NCBI GenBank assembly: GCA_020161315.1
Contig: JAIUOH010000007.1
Coordinates: forward strand, 36,993 to 100,992
Direction of reading: 5' to 3'
Origin: Actinomycetota bacterium
Lineage (GTDB): Bacteria; Actinomycetota; Actinomycetes; Actinomycetales; Microbacteriaceae
Length of the DNA: 64,000 nt
Of the stretch, positions 16,640-25,624 are shown one piece after another. Both the position numbers and the translations under genes were made by a program. A model generated the notes under the pieces. That model saw only the letters and a list, made by a program, of their open reading frames with translations. It ran no database searches and was not told where the DNA came from. Positions within the stretch are counted from its first letter, which is position 1. Every line of letters starts with the position of its first letter.

Positions 16640-18130
16640 CTAGACCGTTTCGCGACGCTGCATCGTGAAGTAGCGAATCTCCTGGTACTCCTCGAGCCCC
16701 TCGGAGCTCCCCTCGCGACCGATGCCCGACTGCTTGACACCACCGAAGGGCGCGGCAACGTTCGAGAGCAGGCCGTTGTTGATGCCAACCATGCCGGTCT
16801 CGAGCGCTTCAGCAACGTTGAAGGCGCGATCCACGTTCTCGGTGAACACGAAGGCGGCAAGACCGAAGCAGGTGTCGTTCGCTTTGGCGATGGCTTCTTC
16901 CTGCGTCTTCACGCGCGTGATCGAGGCGATCGGACCAAAGATCTCGGTTGTTGTGATGTCTGCCGCCACCGGCACGTTGTCGAGCACGGTGGCCTCGAAG
17001 AAGTGGCCAGCGCGATCGAGCTTTGTTCCGCCGGTGCGCAGATCTGCCCCCTTGGCCGTCGCATCGGCCACGAGGTGTTGCAGACGTTCGACCGCGCGCC
17101 CGTCGACCACTGGGCCGAGCTCGACCTCACGGTTGAGGGGGTTGCCCTGCACGAGGCCTGCCATCTTCTCAGTGAAGCCGGCGATGAAATCGTCGGCGAT
17201 CCCTTCTTGAATGAACATGCGGTTCGCCGACACGCAAGTTTGGCCGCCGTTGCGCATCTTTGCGAGCATCGCGCCCTCGATTGCCCGGTCGAGGTCTGCG
17301 TCATCAAAGACCAGCAGCGGCGCGTTGCCGCCGAGCTCCATCGAGCTCTTCACGATGTTCTTCGCGGCAAGCCGCATGAGCGTCGAGCCCACCGGGGTTG
17401 AGCCGGTGAACGAGACCTTGCGCACGCGATCGTCGGTGATCACTGCCTCGCTGAACGCCGAGGCGTTGTTGGTGGTGATGACCTGCACGAGCCCTGCGGG
17501 CACGCCTGCCTCTTCGAAGAGCTTCACGGTGAGGTAGGTGGTCAGTGGGGTTAGCGTCGCCGGCTTCACCACGCAACCACAGCCAGCCGCGAGGGCCGGG
17601 GCGATCTTTCGGGTGGCCATCGCCATCGGAAAGTTCCAGGGCGTAATCAGCACGGCAAGACCGACCGGGCCACGAGTCGTGACCATCGTTGAACCGCCCT
17701 GAGGCGATTCGCGGTAGCTACCGCCCGCGCGCAGCGCCTCTTCGGCGTACCAGCGAACATAGTCGGCTGCGTACTGCACCTCGGCGTACGACTCGGTGAT
17801 GGTCTTGCCCATCTCGCGGCTCATGATGAGGGCCAGGTCGTCGCGGTTCTCGATGAGCTTGGCGTAGACCGCATGCAGCACATCGGAGCGTTTGCGCGGC
17901 GTGGTCTTTGCCCAGGCCCGCCCAGCGGCGTCGGCAAGCGTGACGGCCTCGAGAGCGGTCTCGACCGTGTGGTTCGGGATCGTGGCGATCTCTTCGCCTG
18001 TGGCGGGGTCGAGCACAGGGATTGTGCCATCGATACCGGTCAGCAGGCTGCCGGGCACTGCGGCAAGCGCCGCCTTCGAACGGGCGTAGAGTTCGGGGTC
18101 GGCTTCTGCGAATGCGGCTTCGTATGCCAT
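16640..18130 (-). CDS. gabD: NAD(P)-dependent succinate-semialdehyde dehydrogenase family
   Basis: 496 aa aldehyde dehydrogenase that by subfamily oxidises succinate semialdehyde to succinate, the last step of GABA breakdown. Catalytic Cys299 is in GGQTCVSANRMF, general base Glu in SSMELGGNAPLLVFDD, and the Rossmann block is FTGSTPVGSTLMRLAAKN. The NRMF/GMVGINNG and FGGVKQSGIGREGS blocks match the SSADH group (GabD/GabD2). It follows the PuuD-like hydrolase gene by 69 bp on the same strand, so both are likely one operon. No GABA aminotransferase is in the window. Confidence 0.85.
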   Translation of the reverse strand: MAYEAAFAEADPELYARSKAALAAVPGSLLTGIDGTIPVLDPATGEEIATIPNHTVETALEAVTLADAAGRAWAKTTPRKRSDVLHAVYAKLIENRDDLALIMSREMGKTITESYAEVQYAADYVRWYAEEALRAGGSYRESPQGGSTMVTTRGPVGLAVLITPWNFPMAMATRKIAPALAAGCGCVVKPATLTPLTTYLTVKLFEEAGVPAGLVQVITTNNASAFSEAVITDDRVRKVSFTGSTPVGSTLMRLAAKNIVKSSMELGGNAPLLVFDDADLDRAIEGAMLAKMRNGGQTCVSANRMFIQEGIADDFIAGFTEKMAGLVQGNPLNREVELGPVVDGRAVERLQHLVADATAKGADLRTGGTKLDRAGHFFEATVLDNVPVAADITTTEIFGPIASITRVKTQEEAIAKANDTCFGLAAFVFTENVDRAFNVAEALETGMVGINNGLLSNVAAPFGGVKQSGIGREGSSEGLEEYQEIRYFTMQRRETV

Positions 18131-18199
18131 GGTGGGGTCCTTTCGAGGCTTGTGTTCAAGAGCGGGCGGCGCTTGGCCGCTCGCGAGAGTCGGGTGAGA

Positions 18200-18958
18200 T
18201 CAGGCAGTTTCTGCGGCGAGACGCTCGCGCACGCGGGCCACGAACCAGTCGAAGAGCGGCTGGTGCTCTGGCATCTTCTCGGGGTGCCACTGCACGCTCA
18301 GCGCCAACCAGTCATCATCAACCGGCTCGATGGCCTCGATGATGCCATCGGCAGCGCGCGCGACGACACGGAATCCGTCGGCGCAGCGGTCGATCGCCTG
18401 GTGATGAATCGAGTTGGTCTTCACGGTTGTGCCGAAGACCTGACCAATGAATCGGCTGTCGGGGCTGATTTCGACGCCGTGCTCGGAGACCGGGGACTCT
18501 CCGGGTGCGGCAGGGCCGGGTGTGTGCCGTACCGGTTCTTGCGCAATGTCTTGAATCAGGGTGCCGCCGAATGCGACGTTCAGCAGTTGGTGACCGCGGC
18601 AGATCGCGAAGAGCGGGATCCCCCGACGCTTTGCCTCTCTGATGAGTGCAAGGTCGAACGCGTCTGCGGCAGTGGTGAAGCTGCGGCTGCCCCGGTTCTC
18701 CTGCCCGTAGAAGGAGGGGTCAACGTCTTCGCCGCCAATCATCACGAGTGCGTCGGCCCCCGCGAGCAGCTGCGCCGCACGCTCTGGAAGGTCTCGGGGA
18801 ATCTGCAGCACCAACGCCCCAGCGTTCTGCACACGCATCACGTAATCGGTAATGGAGGCTTCGATGTCAAATGAGCCGTAGGGTGCGATGTCCATCGTCT
18901 TCCGCCAGGTATTGACGTAGACGATTGGAACCAATTCTTCGTTGATTTGATTCGTCAT
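18200..18958 (-). CDS. Gamma-glutamyl-gamma-aminobutyrate hydrolase family protein (PuuD-like, peptidase C26)
   Basis: 252 aa class I glutamine-amidotransferase-like hydrolase that releases glutamate from a gamma-glutamyl amide. Nucleophile Cys120 sits in FAICRGHQLLNVAFGG and the His/Glu pair in SVQWHPEKMP, so the triad is complete. In E. coli the homologue frees GABA from gamma-Glu-GABA. The ATG at 18958 lacks a Shine-Dalgarno site and is only 12 bp from an ATACCGTA-type operator, so the mRNA may be leaderless or have a very short leader. Upstream of gabD-like in an operon; divergent from an APC permease gene. Confidence 0.85.
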   Translation of the reverse strand: MTNQINEELVPIVYVNTWRKTMDIAPYGSFDIEASITDYVMRVQNAGALVLQIPRDLPERAAQLLAGADALVMIGGEDVDPSFYGQENRGSRSFTTAADAFDLALIREAKRRGIPLFAICRGHQLLNVAFGGTLIQDIAQEPVRHTPGPAAPGESPVSEHGVEISPDSRFIGQVFGTTVKTNSIHHQAIDRCADGFRVVARAADGIIEAIEPVDDDWLALSVQWHPEKMPEHQPLFDWFVARVRERLAAETA

Positions 18959-18961
18959 AGC

Positions 18962-18985
18962 TGTTATCGTATACCGTACTCGGTG
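18962..18985. promoter_or_regulatory. Putative GntR operator, site 1 (ATACCGTA)
   Basis: TCGTATACCGTAC: a GTATAC palindrome (18969-18974) overlapping the octamer ATACCGTA (18971-18978). The same octamer recurs at 23047-23054 and 28836-28843. The site is between divergent hydrolase and APC permease genes. GTATAC cores are usual for FadR/FCD-type GntR regulators, such as the one encoded at 20796-21446. Confidence 0.6.
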
Positions 18986-19137
18986 TTTTGTCGCCTACTT
19001 TCTTGGCGACAACCGGCACAAAACAGAATTCTCCTCATCTCGTTCGCCGCGATCGTAGAGTCTTCGCCCCGCCGCCGAGATACCAAAAGTGAACAAGGCT
19101 GCCGCACCGAAGCGGCATCCCTTGATGAAAGGTGACG

Positions 19138-20649
19138 ATGGTGTCCTCCTCAACAACCGATACGGCGTCGACGCAGACGCTGCGCAGCGGGGCCGTCGGT
19201 GCACCCGCGATCGCGTTCTTCGTGATCGCCGCAGCCGCCCCACTGACCTGCGTCATGGGCGTCACTCCCCTGCTCATCGGCTACGGTGTCGGCATCTATG
19301 CGCCGCTCATCTACGTCATCATCGGCCTCGCGCTGCTGCTGTTCGCCGTCGGCTACGTCGCGATGAGCCGCCGCATTCGCAATGCCGGATCGATGTACGC
19401 GTACATTGCCCAGGGCATTGGGCCCTCGTGGGGCGCCGGAGCATCGTTCGTCGCGCTCGCGGCGTACTTCTGCTCGATCATCACGCTGCTCGGGTTTTTC
19501 GGCTTCGTGGCACACACGCTCTTTCTCGATCTGTTTGGGCTTGACATTCCGTGGTACCTGCTCTGCCTCGGTGCCATCATTCTGTGCGTGCTGCTCGGTC
19601 GCAGCAACCTCGAACTCGGCGCAAAGGTACTCGGCCTCCTGCTGATTGCGGAGCTCTCGATTCTGCTGATCCTCGCAGTCACGGTGATCTTCACGGGCGG
19701 CGCCGAGGGCGTTACCGTCGAATCGTGGAACCCCGCAGGCCTCTTCGGCGGCGGCATTGGAATCAGCCTCGCATTCGCCTACGCCTCATACATCGGCTTC
19801 GAACAAACCGCCATCTACTCTGAAGAGGCGAAAGACCCAAAGACCTCGGTCAAGCGCGCAACCATCGGCGCCGTCATCTTCACTTCTGCCTTTTACGCGC
19901 TGCTCACCTGGGTGCTCGTGCTCGCCTACGGCAAGAGCGATGCAATGCAGGTCGCGCTCGAAGATCCGGGCAACATGGTCGTGAACGCGGCCCAGGATTA
20001 CCTCGGCCAGGGCGTGGTCTGGGTGATTCAGATTCTCGTTGTCACCGGCTCATTCGCTGCGATCCTCTCGTTTCACAACGCGATCTCACGCTACTTCTTC
20101 TCGCTCGGTCGCGAGAAGGTGCTGCCGAAGTCGCTCGGCTACGTGCGCGAGATCGCGCAGTCACCCCACCGCGGCAGCCTTACCGTCGGCGTGGTCAACA
20201 CCGTGCTGCTACTCATCCTGTTCGTGCTCGGCGCAGACCCCTACCTCGACATCTTCACCTGGGGTGCCGCGGCCTCGACCGTCGGCTTCGTAGCCCTGCA
20301 GACGCTCTGCTCGGTCGCGATCGTCATGTACTTCCGCAGGCACCGCGATGGCGATGAGGGACTGTGGACGACGACGATCGCCCCGGTTCTCGCATCGCTC
20401 GTGCTCGGAGCCGGCGTCGTGCTGATCGTCGCAAACTTCGGCAACCTCGTCGGCGGCGAGGTCGGCGCCGCGCCCTATGTTGTTGCGGCCATCTACCTCG
20501 CCGTGGGCGTCATCGGCTTTATCGTCGCCGAGGCCATGAAGCGTAAGCGTCGCCAGGAGTGGGCAGCCATCGGCACCGGCCGTATCTCCGTCATCGGCAC
20601 CGACGAAATGTCGGCCGAGTCGTCGACCGAGCCATCGCGGACCGCCTAA
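19138..20649 (+). CDS. APC superfamily amino acid/polyamine permease
   Basis: 503 aa inner membrane transporter with about twelve hydrophobic segments. The first, GAVGAPAIAFFVIAAAAPLT, with FAYASYIGFEQTAIYSEEAK (helix 6 region and the conserved Glu) identify the amino acid-polyamine-organocation superfamily. The ATG at 19138 is preceded by GAAAGG; a GTG two codons earlier is less well placed. Divergent from the PuuD-like hydrolase and next to the GntR gene, it takes the place of PuuP, so an amine or gamma-glutamyl compound is the likely cargo. Followed by a strong terminator. Confidence 0.88.
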   Translation: MVSSSTTDTASTQTLRSGAVGAPAIAFFVIAAAAPLTCVMGVTPLLIGYGVGIYAPLIYVIIGLALLLFAVGYVAMSRRIRNAGSMYAYIAQGIGPSWGAGASFVALAAYFCSIITLLGFFGFVAHTLFLDLFGLDIPWYLLCLGAIILCVLLGRSNLELGAKVLGLLLIAELSILLILAVTVIFTGGAEGVTVESWNPAGLFGGGIGISLAFAYASYIGFEQTAIYSEEAKDPKTSVKRATIGAVIFTSAFYALLTWVLVLAYGKSDAMQVALEDPGNMVVNAAQDYLGQGVVWVIQILVVTGSFAAILSFHNAISRYFFSLGREKVLPKSLGYVREIAQSPHRGSLTVGVVNTVLLLILFVLGADPYLDIFTWGAAASTVGFVALQTLCSVAIVMYFRRHRDGDEGLWTTTIAPVLASLVLGAGVVLIVANFGNLVGGEVGAAPYVVAAIYLAVGVIGFIVAEAMKRKRRQEWAAIGTGRISVIGTDEMSAESSTEPSRTA

Positions 20650-20664
20650 CCGAGGTCACATCGC

Positions 20665-20710
20665 AGCGCGGCGGGCAGAAGTGAAGGCTTCACCCGCCGC
20701 GCTCTTGTTT
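20665..20710 (+). terminator. Rho-independent terminator after APC permease
   Basis: Perfect 11-bp stem AGCGCGGCGGG / CCCGCCGCGCT at 20665-20675 and 20693-20703, followed by CTTGTTTTA. Confidence 0.88.
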
Positions 20711-20795
20711 TACATCGAGCACCGGAACGTCAAGGGTCGAGCTCGCGCCTACCACTATTCTGGGAGAAACCAGGATCACCGAAAGTGAACGGCCA

Positions 20796-21446
20796 TTGGC
20801 AATACAGAAAATTTCTTTTCAGCGCGAAACACTTGGCGAGGCCGCCTATCGACACCTCTTCGAGGGCTTCCTCAACAAGGAGCTGCGACCCGGCACCCGC
20901 TTGCTCATGGATGAACTCGCCGAGCAAATGGGCATCAGCCGCACCCCCGTGCGCGAAGCCCTGCAGCGCCTCGAGCGCGAGGGCGTCATTGAGGCCCACG
21001 GCCGTCGAGGCTACGTCGTGTGCGAGACCGACCCCACCGAACTCGATCAGCGCTACCAGGCTCGTGAGGCAATCGAGGGCTACTCCGTCGAGAAGGCCAC
21101 GGCACTCGGCGGCGGCACCGTCGCCCGCATTCGAGCGCGCTACGATGCCCTGCTGCAACAGCCGCAGACCACGCCAGAAGAGGTCTTCCGGGTCAATCGC
21201 GAGTTTCACCGCATGATCATTGAGGAGATCGGCAACGACCACCTCATCGAGGCGTTCGACATGCTCTGGAACCGGGTGCTCACCGCCGACATCTGGGCAG
21301 CCATGCTCGACAGCAACGACGTCGTCGGAGACTTCGACCGCGCCCACCGCGACCTCATCGCGGCGATCGAGTCGGGTGACCCTGATCGCGCACGTGAGAC
21401 CGCTATTTTGCACATTCACGACGGTCGCGTGCTTCACGAACACTGA
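20796..21446 (+). CDS. GntR family transcriptional regulator, FCD subfamily
   Basis: 216 aa. N-terminal winged helix with GTRLLMDELAEQMGISRTPV and REALQRLEREGVIEA (the recognition helix R-x-P-V-R-E-A-L), followed by an all-helical FCD ligand-binding domain with the metal-binding His residues in REFHRMI, DRAHRDL and LHIHDG. Begins at a TTG (20796); a ribosome site is weak. It lies between the permease and the glutamine-synthetase-like gene and is the best candidate to bind the ATACCGTA/GTATAC sites at 18.97, 23.05 and 28.84 kb. The inducer is probably a pathway acid or gamma-glutamyl intermediate. Confidence 0.88.
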   Translation: MAIQKISFQRETLGEAAYRHLFEGFLNKELRPGTRLLMDELAEQMGISRTPVREALQRLEREGVIEAHGRRGYVVCETDPTELDQRYQAREAIEGYSVEKATALGGGTVARIRARYDALLQQPQTTPEEVFRVNREFHRMIIEEIGNDHLIEAFDMLWNRVLTADIWAAMLDSNDVVGDFDRAHRDLIAAIESGDPDRARETAILHIHDGRVLHEH

Positions 21447-21498
21447 TCGCCCTGCCTGTTTTCGGGGTTTGGCGGCACTTGCCTACCAGCCCTCATTG

Positions 21499-21572
21499 CG
21501 AGACAACACGGTTCCGCCGAAACAACACGAGATTATTGTGTGGTTTCGGCGGAACCGTGTTGTTTCGGTGCG
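21499..21572. repeat. AACAACAC palindromic repeat, copy 1
   Basis: A perfect 21-bp inverted repeat: ACAACACGGTTCCGCCGAAA and one more C at 21503-21523, with its complement at 21543-21563, around a 19-nt spacer. It starts with CGAGACAACACG and includes CCGAAACAACACG, units also present at 44.55-44.68 kb; related sequences are at 40.87 and 62.93 kb. The position between convergent genes would also suit a terminator, but there is no T-run. Confidence 0.8.
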
Positions 21573-21632
21573 ATCGCGAGCCAAGCGGGTTCTGGTTCAG
21601 CGAGCGGATCGGCAGAAACCATCGACACATGA

Positions 21633-21670
21633 ATGGCTGAGGCCCCAGATTGCTCCGGGGCCTCAGCCAT
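21633..21670. terminator. Terminator of the glutamine-synthetase-like gene
   Basis: Perfect 14-bp stem ATGGCTGAGGCCCC / GGGGCCTCAGCCAT at 21633-21646 and 21657-21670, just beyond the stop codon of the minus-strand gene. Confidence 0.8.
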
Positions 21671-21682
21671 GTTCAGCACGAA

Positions 21683-22987
21683 TCAGATCGCACCGATGTA
21701 GCGGTCTCGCTCAATGTCAGATACTGGAATCGTCACAGCGTCGTATTCGCGCTTCACCGTGTCGATGTAGGTGTCGATCAGGAGCTCCGGGAAACTCTTA
21801 CGGGCAAGATCTGACGCCTCCAATGCCTCAATCGCGGCGGGCACCGAACGCGGCAGCGGCTTCGCGTTGGGGTCGGTGTAGGCGTTGAGATCGCATCGCG
21901 GCCCAGGCTTTACCCCCGTGCGCACCCCGTCCAGGCCGGCTGCGAGCTGGCCCGCGACCGCAAGGTAGAGGTTGCTGGTCGAGCAGGGATCACGCTGCTC
22001 AAAGCGATAGCTGCCCTCTGCGTCGATCATGCGAATCGCAACGGTGCGGTTATCGCCGCCCCAGGAGTCGGTGGTGGGGCTGAGCGTGAAGTCCTGGCGC
22101 CTCTTGTAATCATTGACGTTCCAAGAGCCGAAGAGCGAAAACTCTGCAATGCGCTTCTGCAGGCCGCCGAGGTAATGCATCGCATATTCCGATGGACCAC
22201 CGGCGGCCTCGCCAACGCCGTCAAAGAGGTTCTTGCCATCGCGCCACATTGACTGGTGAATGTGCAGGCCGCTGCCACTCTCTTCGTTAAAGGGCTTCGC
22301 CATGTACGTCGCTACCAGGCCGTTCTTCGCGGCAAGCTCCTTGACCGCGTTGCGCATAAGGATAGCGTCGTCAGCCGCTTTCAGCGCCTTGTCGTACCGC
22401 AGCGTGATTTCGAGCTGCCCGGTGCCGTATTCCTGCATACCTGCTTCGACGGGAAGACCGTAGGCAACGAGCCCATCGATAATGTCGGTGAGCACCTCAT
22501 CGTAGCGCGACCCGTCGTATACGCCGTAGGTGTTCATCTGCCGAATCAGCGGCTTGTGCGTCTCAGGGTCGAGAAGATAGAACTCCATCTCGAGCGCGAT
22601 CATCGCATCGACGCCGTCTTTCTCGTACTCCTGCAAGATCGAGATCAACGCGTTTCGCGGGCAGAGCTCAGACGGAGTACCGTCAGGGTTCTCGAGCGAG
22701 CAGAAGACCTGGGTGATGCCTGGCCGCCAAGGGACCGGGCGCAGCGTGCTCGCGATGGGTTTGATCACCATGTCAGGGTAACCCTGGTCCATGCCACCGG
22801 CGGGTGATTCATCAGGGCACTCGCAGCGCACACCCCAGTACAGGGGTGCACCGGGAATGTGCGATCCCTCGTGGGCAACACGAGGCCACTGTGCCGCTGG
22901 CACTTTCTTTCCTCGCAAGACGCCGAAAACGTCAGCGAAGATCATCTCGACGATGCGGGTTCCCTCGGGGAGTTCTATTGCGGACAC
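21683..22987 (-). CDS. Glutamine-synthetase-like gamma-glutamyl amide ligase (PuuA/IpuC/GlnA3-like)
   Basis: 434 aa. ATP-dependent joining of glutamate to an amine is the likely reaction. Glutamine synthetase fold marks are complete: metal ligands in ALEMEFYLLD, EAGMQEYGTGQLEITL, His in GSGLHIHQSMW, and the Arg block NRTVAIRMIDAEGSYRFEQR. It lacks the C-terminal adenylylation-type segment of GlnA1, and its neighbours are catabolic genes, so assimilation of ammonia is improbable. The start is GTG at 22987, chosen for a perfect AAGGAGG at 22993-22999 with 5 nt spacing. An ATACCGTA operator is 60 bp upstream. The amine substrate cannot be read from the sequence. Confidence 0.82.
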   Translation of the reverse strand: MSAIELPEGTRIVEMIFADVFGVLRGKKVPAAQWPRVAHEGSHIPGAPLYWGVRCECPDESPAGGMDQGYPDMVIKPIASTLRPVPWRPGITQVFCSLENPDGTPSELCPRNALISILQEYEKDGVDAMIALEMEFYLLDPETHKPLIRQMNTYGVYDGSRYDEVLTDIIDGLVAYGLPVEAGMQEYGTGQLEITLRYDKALKAADDAILMRNAVKELAAKNGLVATYMAKPFNEESGSGLHIHQSMWRDGKNLFDGVGEAAGGPSEYAMHYLGGLQKRIAEFSLFGSWNVNDYKRRQDFTLSPTTDSWGGDNRTVAIRMIDAEGSYRFEQRDPCSTSNLYLAVAGQLAAGLDGVRTGVKPGPRCDLNAYTDPNAKPLPRSVPAAIEALEASDLARKSFPELLIDTYIDTVKREYDAVTIPVSDIERDRYIGAI

Positions 22988-23040
22988 CAAATCCTCCTTG
23001 ATTGGTTCAAACCGTGTCGGTACTTCAATGTCCGACTCGT

Positions 23041-23062
23041 TAACATATACCGTATACCAAAT
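23041..23062. promoter_or_regulatory. Putative GntR operator, site 2 (ATACCGTA)
   Basis: CATATACCGTATACCA: octamer 23047-23054 overlapping GTATAC at 23052-23057, 60 bp upstream of the GTG of the glutamine-synthetase-like gene. AT-rich flanks (TAACATA, AAATATTATT) stand out from the GC-rich surroundings and may hold the promoter. Confidence 0.6.
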
Positions 23063-23198
23063 ATTATTTCTGCGAAAGAGGAACATCGGACGCGATGCTA
23101 CTCGCGGCCAGCCCGTTCTCTGCGTTTCGATTGAGCTCACGCGGATAGGCGCCGTCGACTGAGCTCGTCGAAGTGATCGGCGCCTATCCGCGCGATCG

Positions 23199-23990
23199 CT
23201 AGCCCGCGAGTTCGGCTTCGAGCTTCTGTCGCAGCAGTCCGCCCTCGGCACCGCCGTCGACCACCAGGTCTTCACCCGAGATCCAGGATGCCTCGTCCGA
23301 AGCGAGAAAAGAGATGGCCGCGGCGATCTCTTCGGGGCGGCCGTGACGCCCCGCGAACTCCTTCAGCGGGTCGAGCTGATCTTCACCGATCGAGTCGTAG
23401 AAATCTTGCAACAGCGGCGTCTCGGTAGGCCCTGGGCTCACCGTGTTCATGCGCATGCCCTGCACGAGCTGCCGCGACGAAATCATGGTCCACACGATCA
23501 CGGTCGCCTTCGCAAGGTTGTACGCCTCGAACGACTCCTGCCCCTCCGGCAAGAAGGGGGCGACATTGACTCGCGCTTCCTCGAGCGTCTGCGAACGCAG
23601 CAGCGCCTTGACGCCCTCGATGCGCTTGCGCCATTCGAAGCCGACCGTCGAGGCGATGGTCACGACATTCGACTCCATCCGCATTCGCTTCACCGCGTGC
23701 TCGGCGAATCGACGCATGCCGAGAAAGTTGACGGCCAGCGCCGCATCCACGCCACTCTTGCCCGAAATGCCGGCGGCATTCACCAGCACGTCGATGGTTT
23801 CGGGCAACTCATTGACTGCTGCGTCGATGGCTGCCGGATCCATCAGATCTACGATCACGGTCGGCACATCGCGCGGCGACGGGTTTCGATCTACCACGAC
23901 CACCCGGTCACCATCGTCCAGAAACCGCTCGACTACCTTGTCGCCAATGCCAGATGCGCCGCCGGTGATGACGACAGTTCTTCCACTCAT
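23199..23990 (-). CDS. SDR family NAD-dependent alcohol dehydrogenase
   Basis: 263 aa classical short-chain dehydrogenase. Cofactor loop TGGASGIGDKVVERF; Asp after VVVV (VVDRNPS) favours NAD; NAAG as VNAAGIS; catalytic Ser in TIASTVGF and Tyr/Lys in AYNLAKATV. The long insert between Ser and Tyr (WRKRIEGVKALLRSQTLEEA) and SPGPTETPLLQDF resemble the 3-alpha-hydroxysteroid / coniferyl alcohol dehydrogenase subgroup. Last gene after ALDH on the same strand (92 bp gap), it would oxidise an alcohol made by the P450 to an aldehyde or ketone. Substrate inferred from context only. Confidence 0.8.
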   Translation of the reverse strand: MSGRTVVITGGASGIGDKVVERFLDDGDRVVVVDRNPSPRDVPTVIVDLMDPAAIDAAVNELPETIDVLVNAAGISGKSGVDAALAVNFLGMRRFAEHAVKRMRMESNVVTIASTVGFEWRKRIEGVKALLRSQTLEEARVNVAPFLPEGQESFEAYNLAKATVIVWTMISSRQLVQGMRMNTVSPGPTETPLLQDFYDSIGEDQLDPLKEFAGRHGRPEEIAAAISFLASDEASWISGEDLVVDGGAEGGLLRQKLEAELAG

Positions 23991-24082
23991 ACTGCTCTTC
24001 CGTTTCTTCTTTAAGATGACGACAGCGCTACGCTGCGCCGAATGGGGTGGGTGGATCAGCTAGTGCGGATCCACCGCAAACA

Positions 24083-25597
24083 TCAACTCGGGTCGATGAG
24101 CACCGACTTGCTCTTCGTGTACTCAAGCACGCTCTCGCGCCCGAGTTCGCGACTGTTGCCCGAGAGGTGGTGCCCACCGAAGCTGATGCCGGGGTCGAGC
24201 TTGCCCACTGTGTTCACCCAGACGAGGCCGCCGCGCAGTCGCTGGGTGAGCCGGTGAGCACGCGAGAGATCGCGCGTCCAGATCGCAGCCGCGAGATCAT
24301 ACTCTGAGGTGTTCGCGAGCCGCAGCGCCTCCTCCTCGTCGCGGAAGGTGATGACCGACAGCACCGGGCCGAAGATCTCCTCGCGCGCGACCCGCATGTC
24401 GTTGTCGACTCCCGCGACAATGGTCGGTTGCATATAGAAGCCCTCCGTGCCAACAGCCTCGCCGCCGACGGCGATCTCTCCGCCCTCTTCTCGCGCGATA
24501 TCGACGTAACTGCGCACCGTGTCGAGTTGCTTCTCCGAGACGAGCGGCCCCAGGGTTGTCGCTTCGTCGAGCGGATCGCCGAGCGTGAGCTTCGCGGTCT
24601 CTTCTGCGAGCAACTGCAGCATCTCTTGCTCAATACTCTCGTGCACGAACAGGCGCGTGGGGGCTATGCAGACCTGGCCGGCGTTCTCCCAAATGGCGTC
24701 GGCAGACCCGGCCGCGGCTTTGCGCAGGTCGGCGTCAGGAAAGACGATGTTCGCCGTCTTCCCGCCAAGCTCGACACTCACTTTCTTCATCTGCGGGCTC
24801 GCGACCTCGAGAATTCGCTTGCCCACGGGCGATGACCCGGTGAACGAGACCTTTCGCACCAGCTCATGACTGAGCAGGGCCTCGCCGACCACCCGGCCGG
24901 CACCGGTCACGACGTTCAGCACGCCGTCTGGCAGGCCGACCTCACGGGCGAGATCGGCAAGGTACAGAGTGGTGTACGACGAGATCTCGGCCGGCTTCAT
25001 TACGACGGTGTTACCCGCGGCAAGGGCCGGGCCGATCTTGTGCGCGGCCATCACGACGGGAAAATTCCATGGTGTGATCGCCGCGCAGACGCCGATCGGC
25101 TGGCGCAGGGTCATTCCAAAGAAGGGACTGCGCACCGGGTTGATATCGCCCTCGATCTTCGTGGGCCAGCCGCCGTAGTAGCGGAAGGTGAGCGAGACTC
25201 CCCCGATGTCGTCCCGCGCCTGCACAATGGGTTTACCCATATCGAGCGATTCGAGCTCAGCGAGGGTCTCGAGGTGCTCATCGACCGCATCGGCAAGGTC
25301 AAAGAGATATTGCGCGCGCCTGGCCGGGCTGATGTCGCGCCACTCGGGGCTCTCGAGCGCTGCCGCGGCCGCGGTCACGGCAACATCGACATCTTCGACC
25401 GTCGCCGCGGCGATACGGCCGAGCACGCGCCCCGTTGCCGGGTCAATCGATTCGAAGGTCGCCCCATTTTTCGCCTGCTGATCCCAGGCTCCGCCGATGC
25501 GCAGGCCCTGCACCCGATCGATGAAGGCGAGCGTGCGTTCGCCAATCGGGCGGCAGTGGCCGCGATAGGCGTCGGCACCGGTGCCTGACTCTGCCAT
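24083..25597 (-). CDS. NAD-dependent aldehyde dehydrogenase (PuuC-like)
   Basis: 504 aa. Catalytic Cys310 in NAGQVCIAPTRLF, general base Glu in VSVELGGKTANIVFPDAD, and cofactor block SFTGSSPVGKRILE. The C-terminal GGHHLSGNSRELGRES is typical of the betaine/gamma-glutamyl-gamma-aminobutyraldehyde dehydrogenase group. ATG at 25597 follows GGGAGA at the usual distance. It starts 27 bp after the P450 stop codon and precedes SDR in the same operon. Expected role: oxidation of the aldehyde made by the SDR to an acid, before the PuuD-like hydrolase removes glutamate. Confidence 0.85.
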   Translation of the reverse strand: MAESGTGADAYRGHCRPIGERTLAFIDRVQGLRIGGAWDQQAKNGATFESIDPATGRVLGRIAAATVEDVDVAVTAAAAALESPEWRDISPARRAQYLFDLADAVDEHLETLAELESLDMGKPIVQARDDIGGVSLTFRYYGGWPTKIEGDINPVRSPFFGMTLRQPIGVCAAITPWNFPVVMAAHKIGPALAAGNTVVMKPAEISSYTTLYLADLAREVGLPDGVLNVVTGAGRVVGEALLSHELVRKVSFTGSSPVGKRILEVASPQMKKVSVELGGKTANIVFPDADLRKAAAGSADAIWENAGQVCIAPTRLFVHESIEQEMLQLLAEETAKLTLGDPLDEATTLGPLVSEKQLDTVRSYVDIAREEGGEIAVGGEAVGTEGFYMQPTIVAGVDNDMRVAREEIFGPVLSVITFRDEEEALRLANTSEYDLAAAIWTRDLSRAHRLTQRLRGGLVWVNTVGKLDPGISFGGHHLSGNSRELGRESVLEYTKSKSVLIDPS

Positions 25598-25624
25598 GTT
25601 CTGCTCTCCCATTGCCTTCGACGC

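Noticed and set aside
21683-22987. Assimilatory glutamine synthetase
   Set aside because: Catabolic context, operator sites and lack of the adenylylation-type C-terminal segment point to an amide ligase, though ammonia use is not excluded.
16640-25597. Complete classical Puu putrescine pathway
   Set aside because: PuuB (oxidase) and PuuE (GABA transaminase) are not in the window, so the standard route cannot be claimed.
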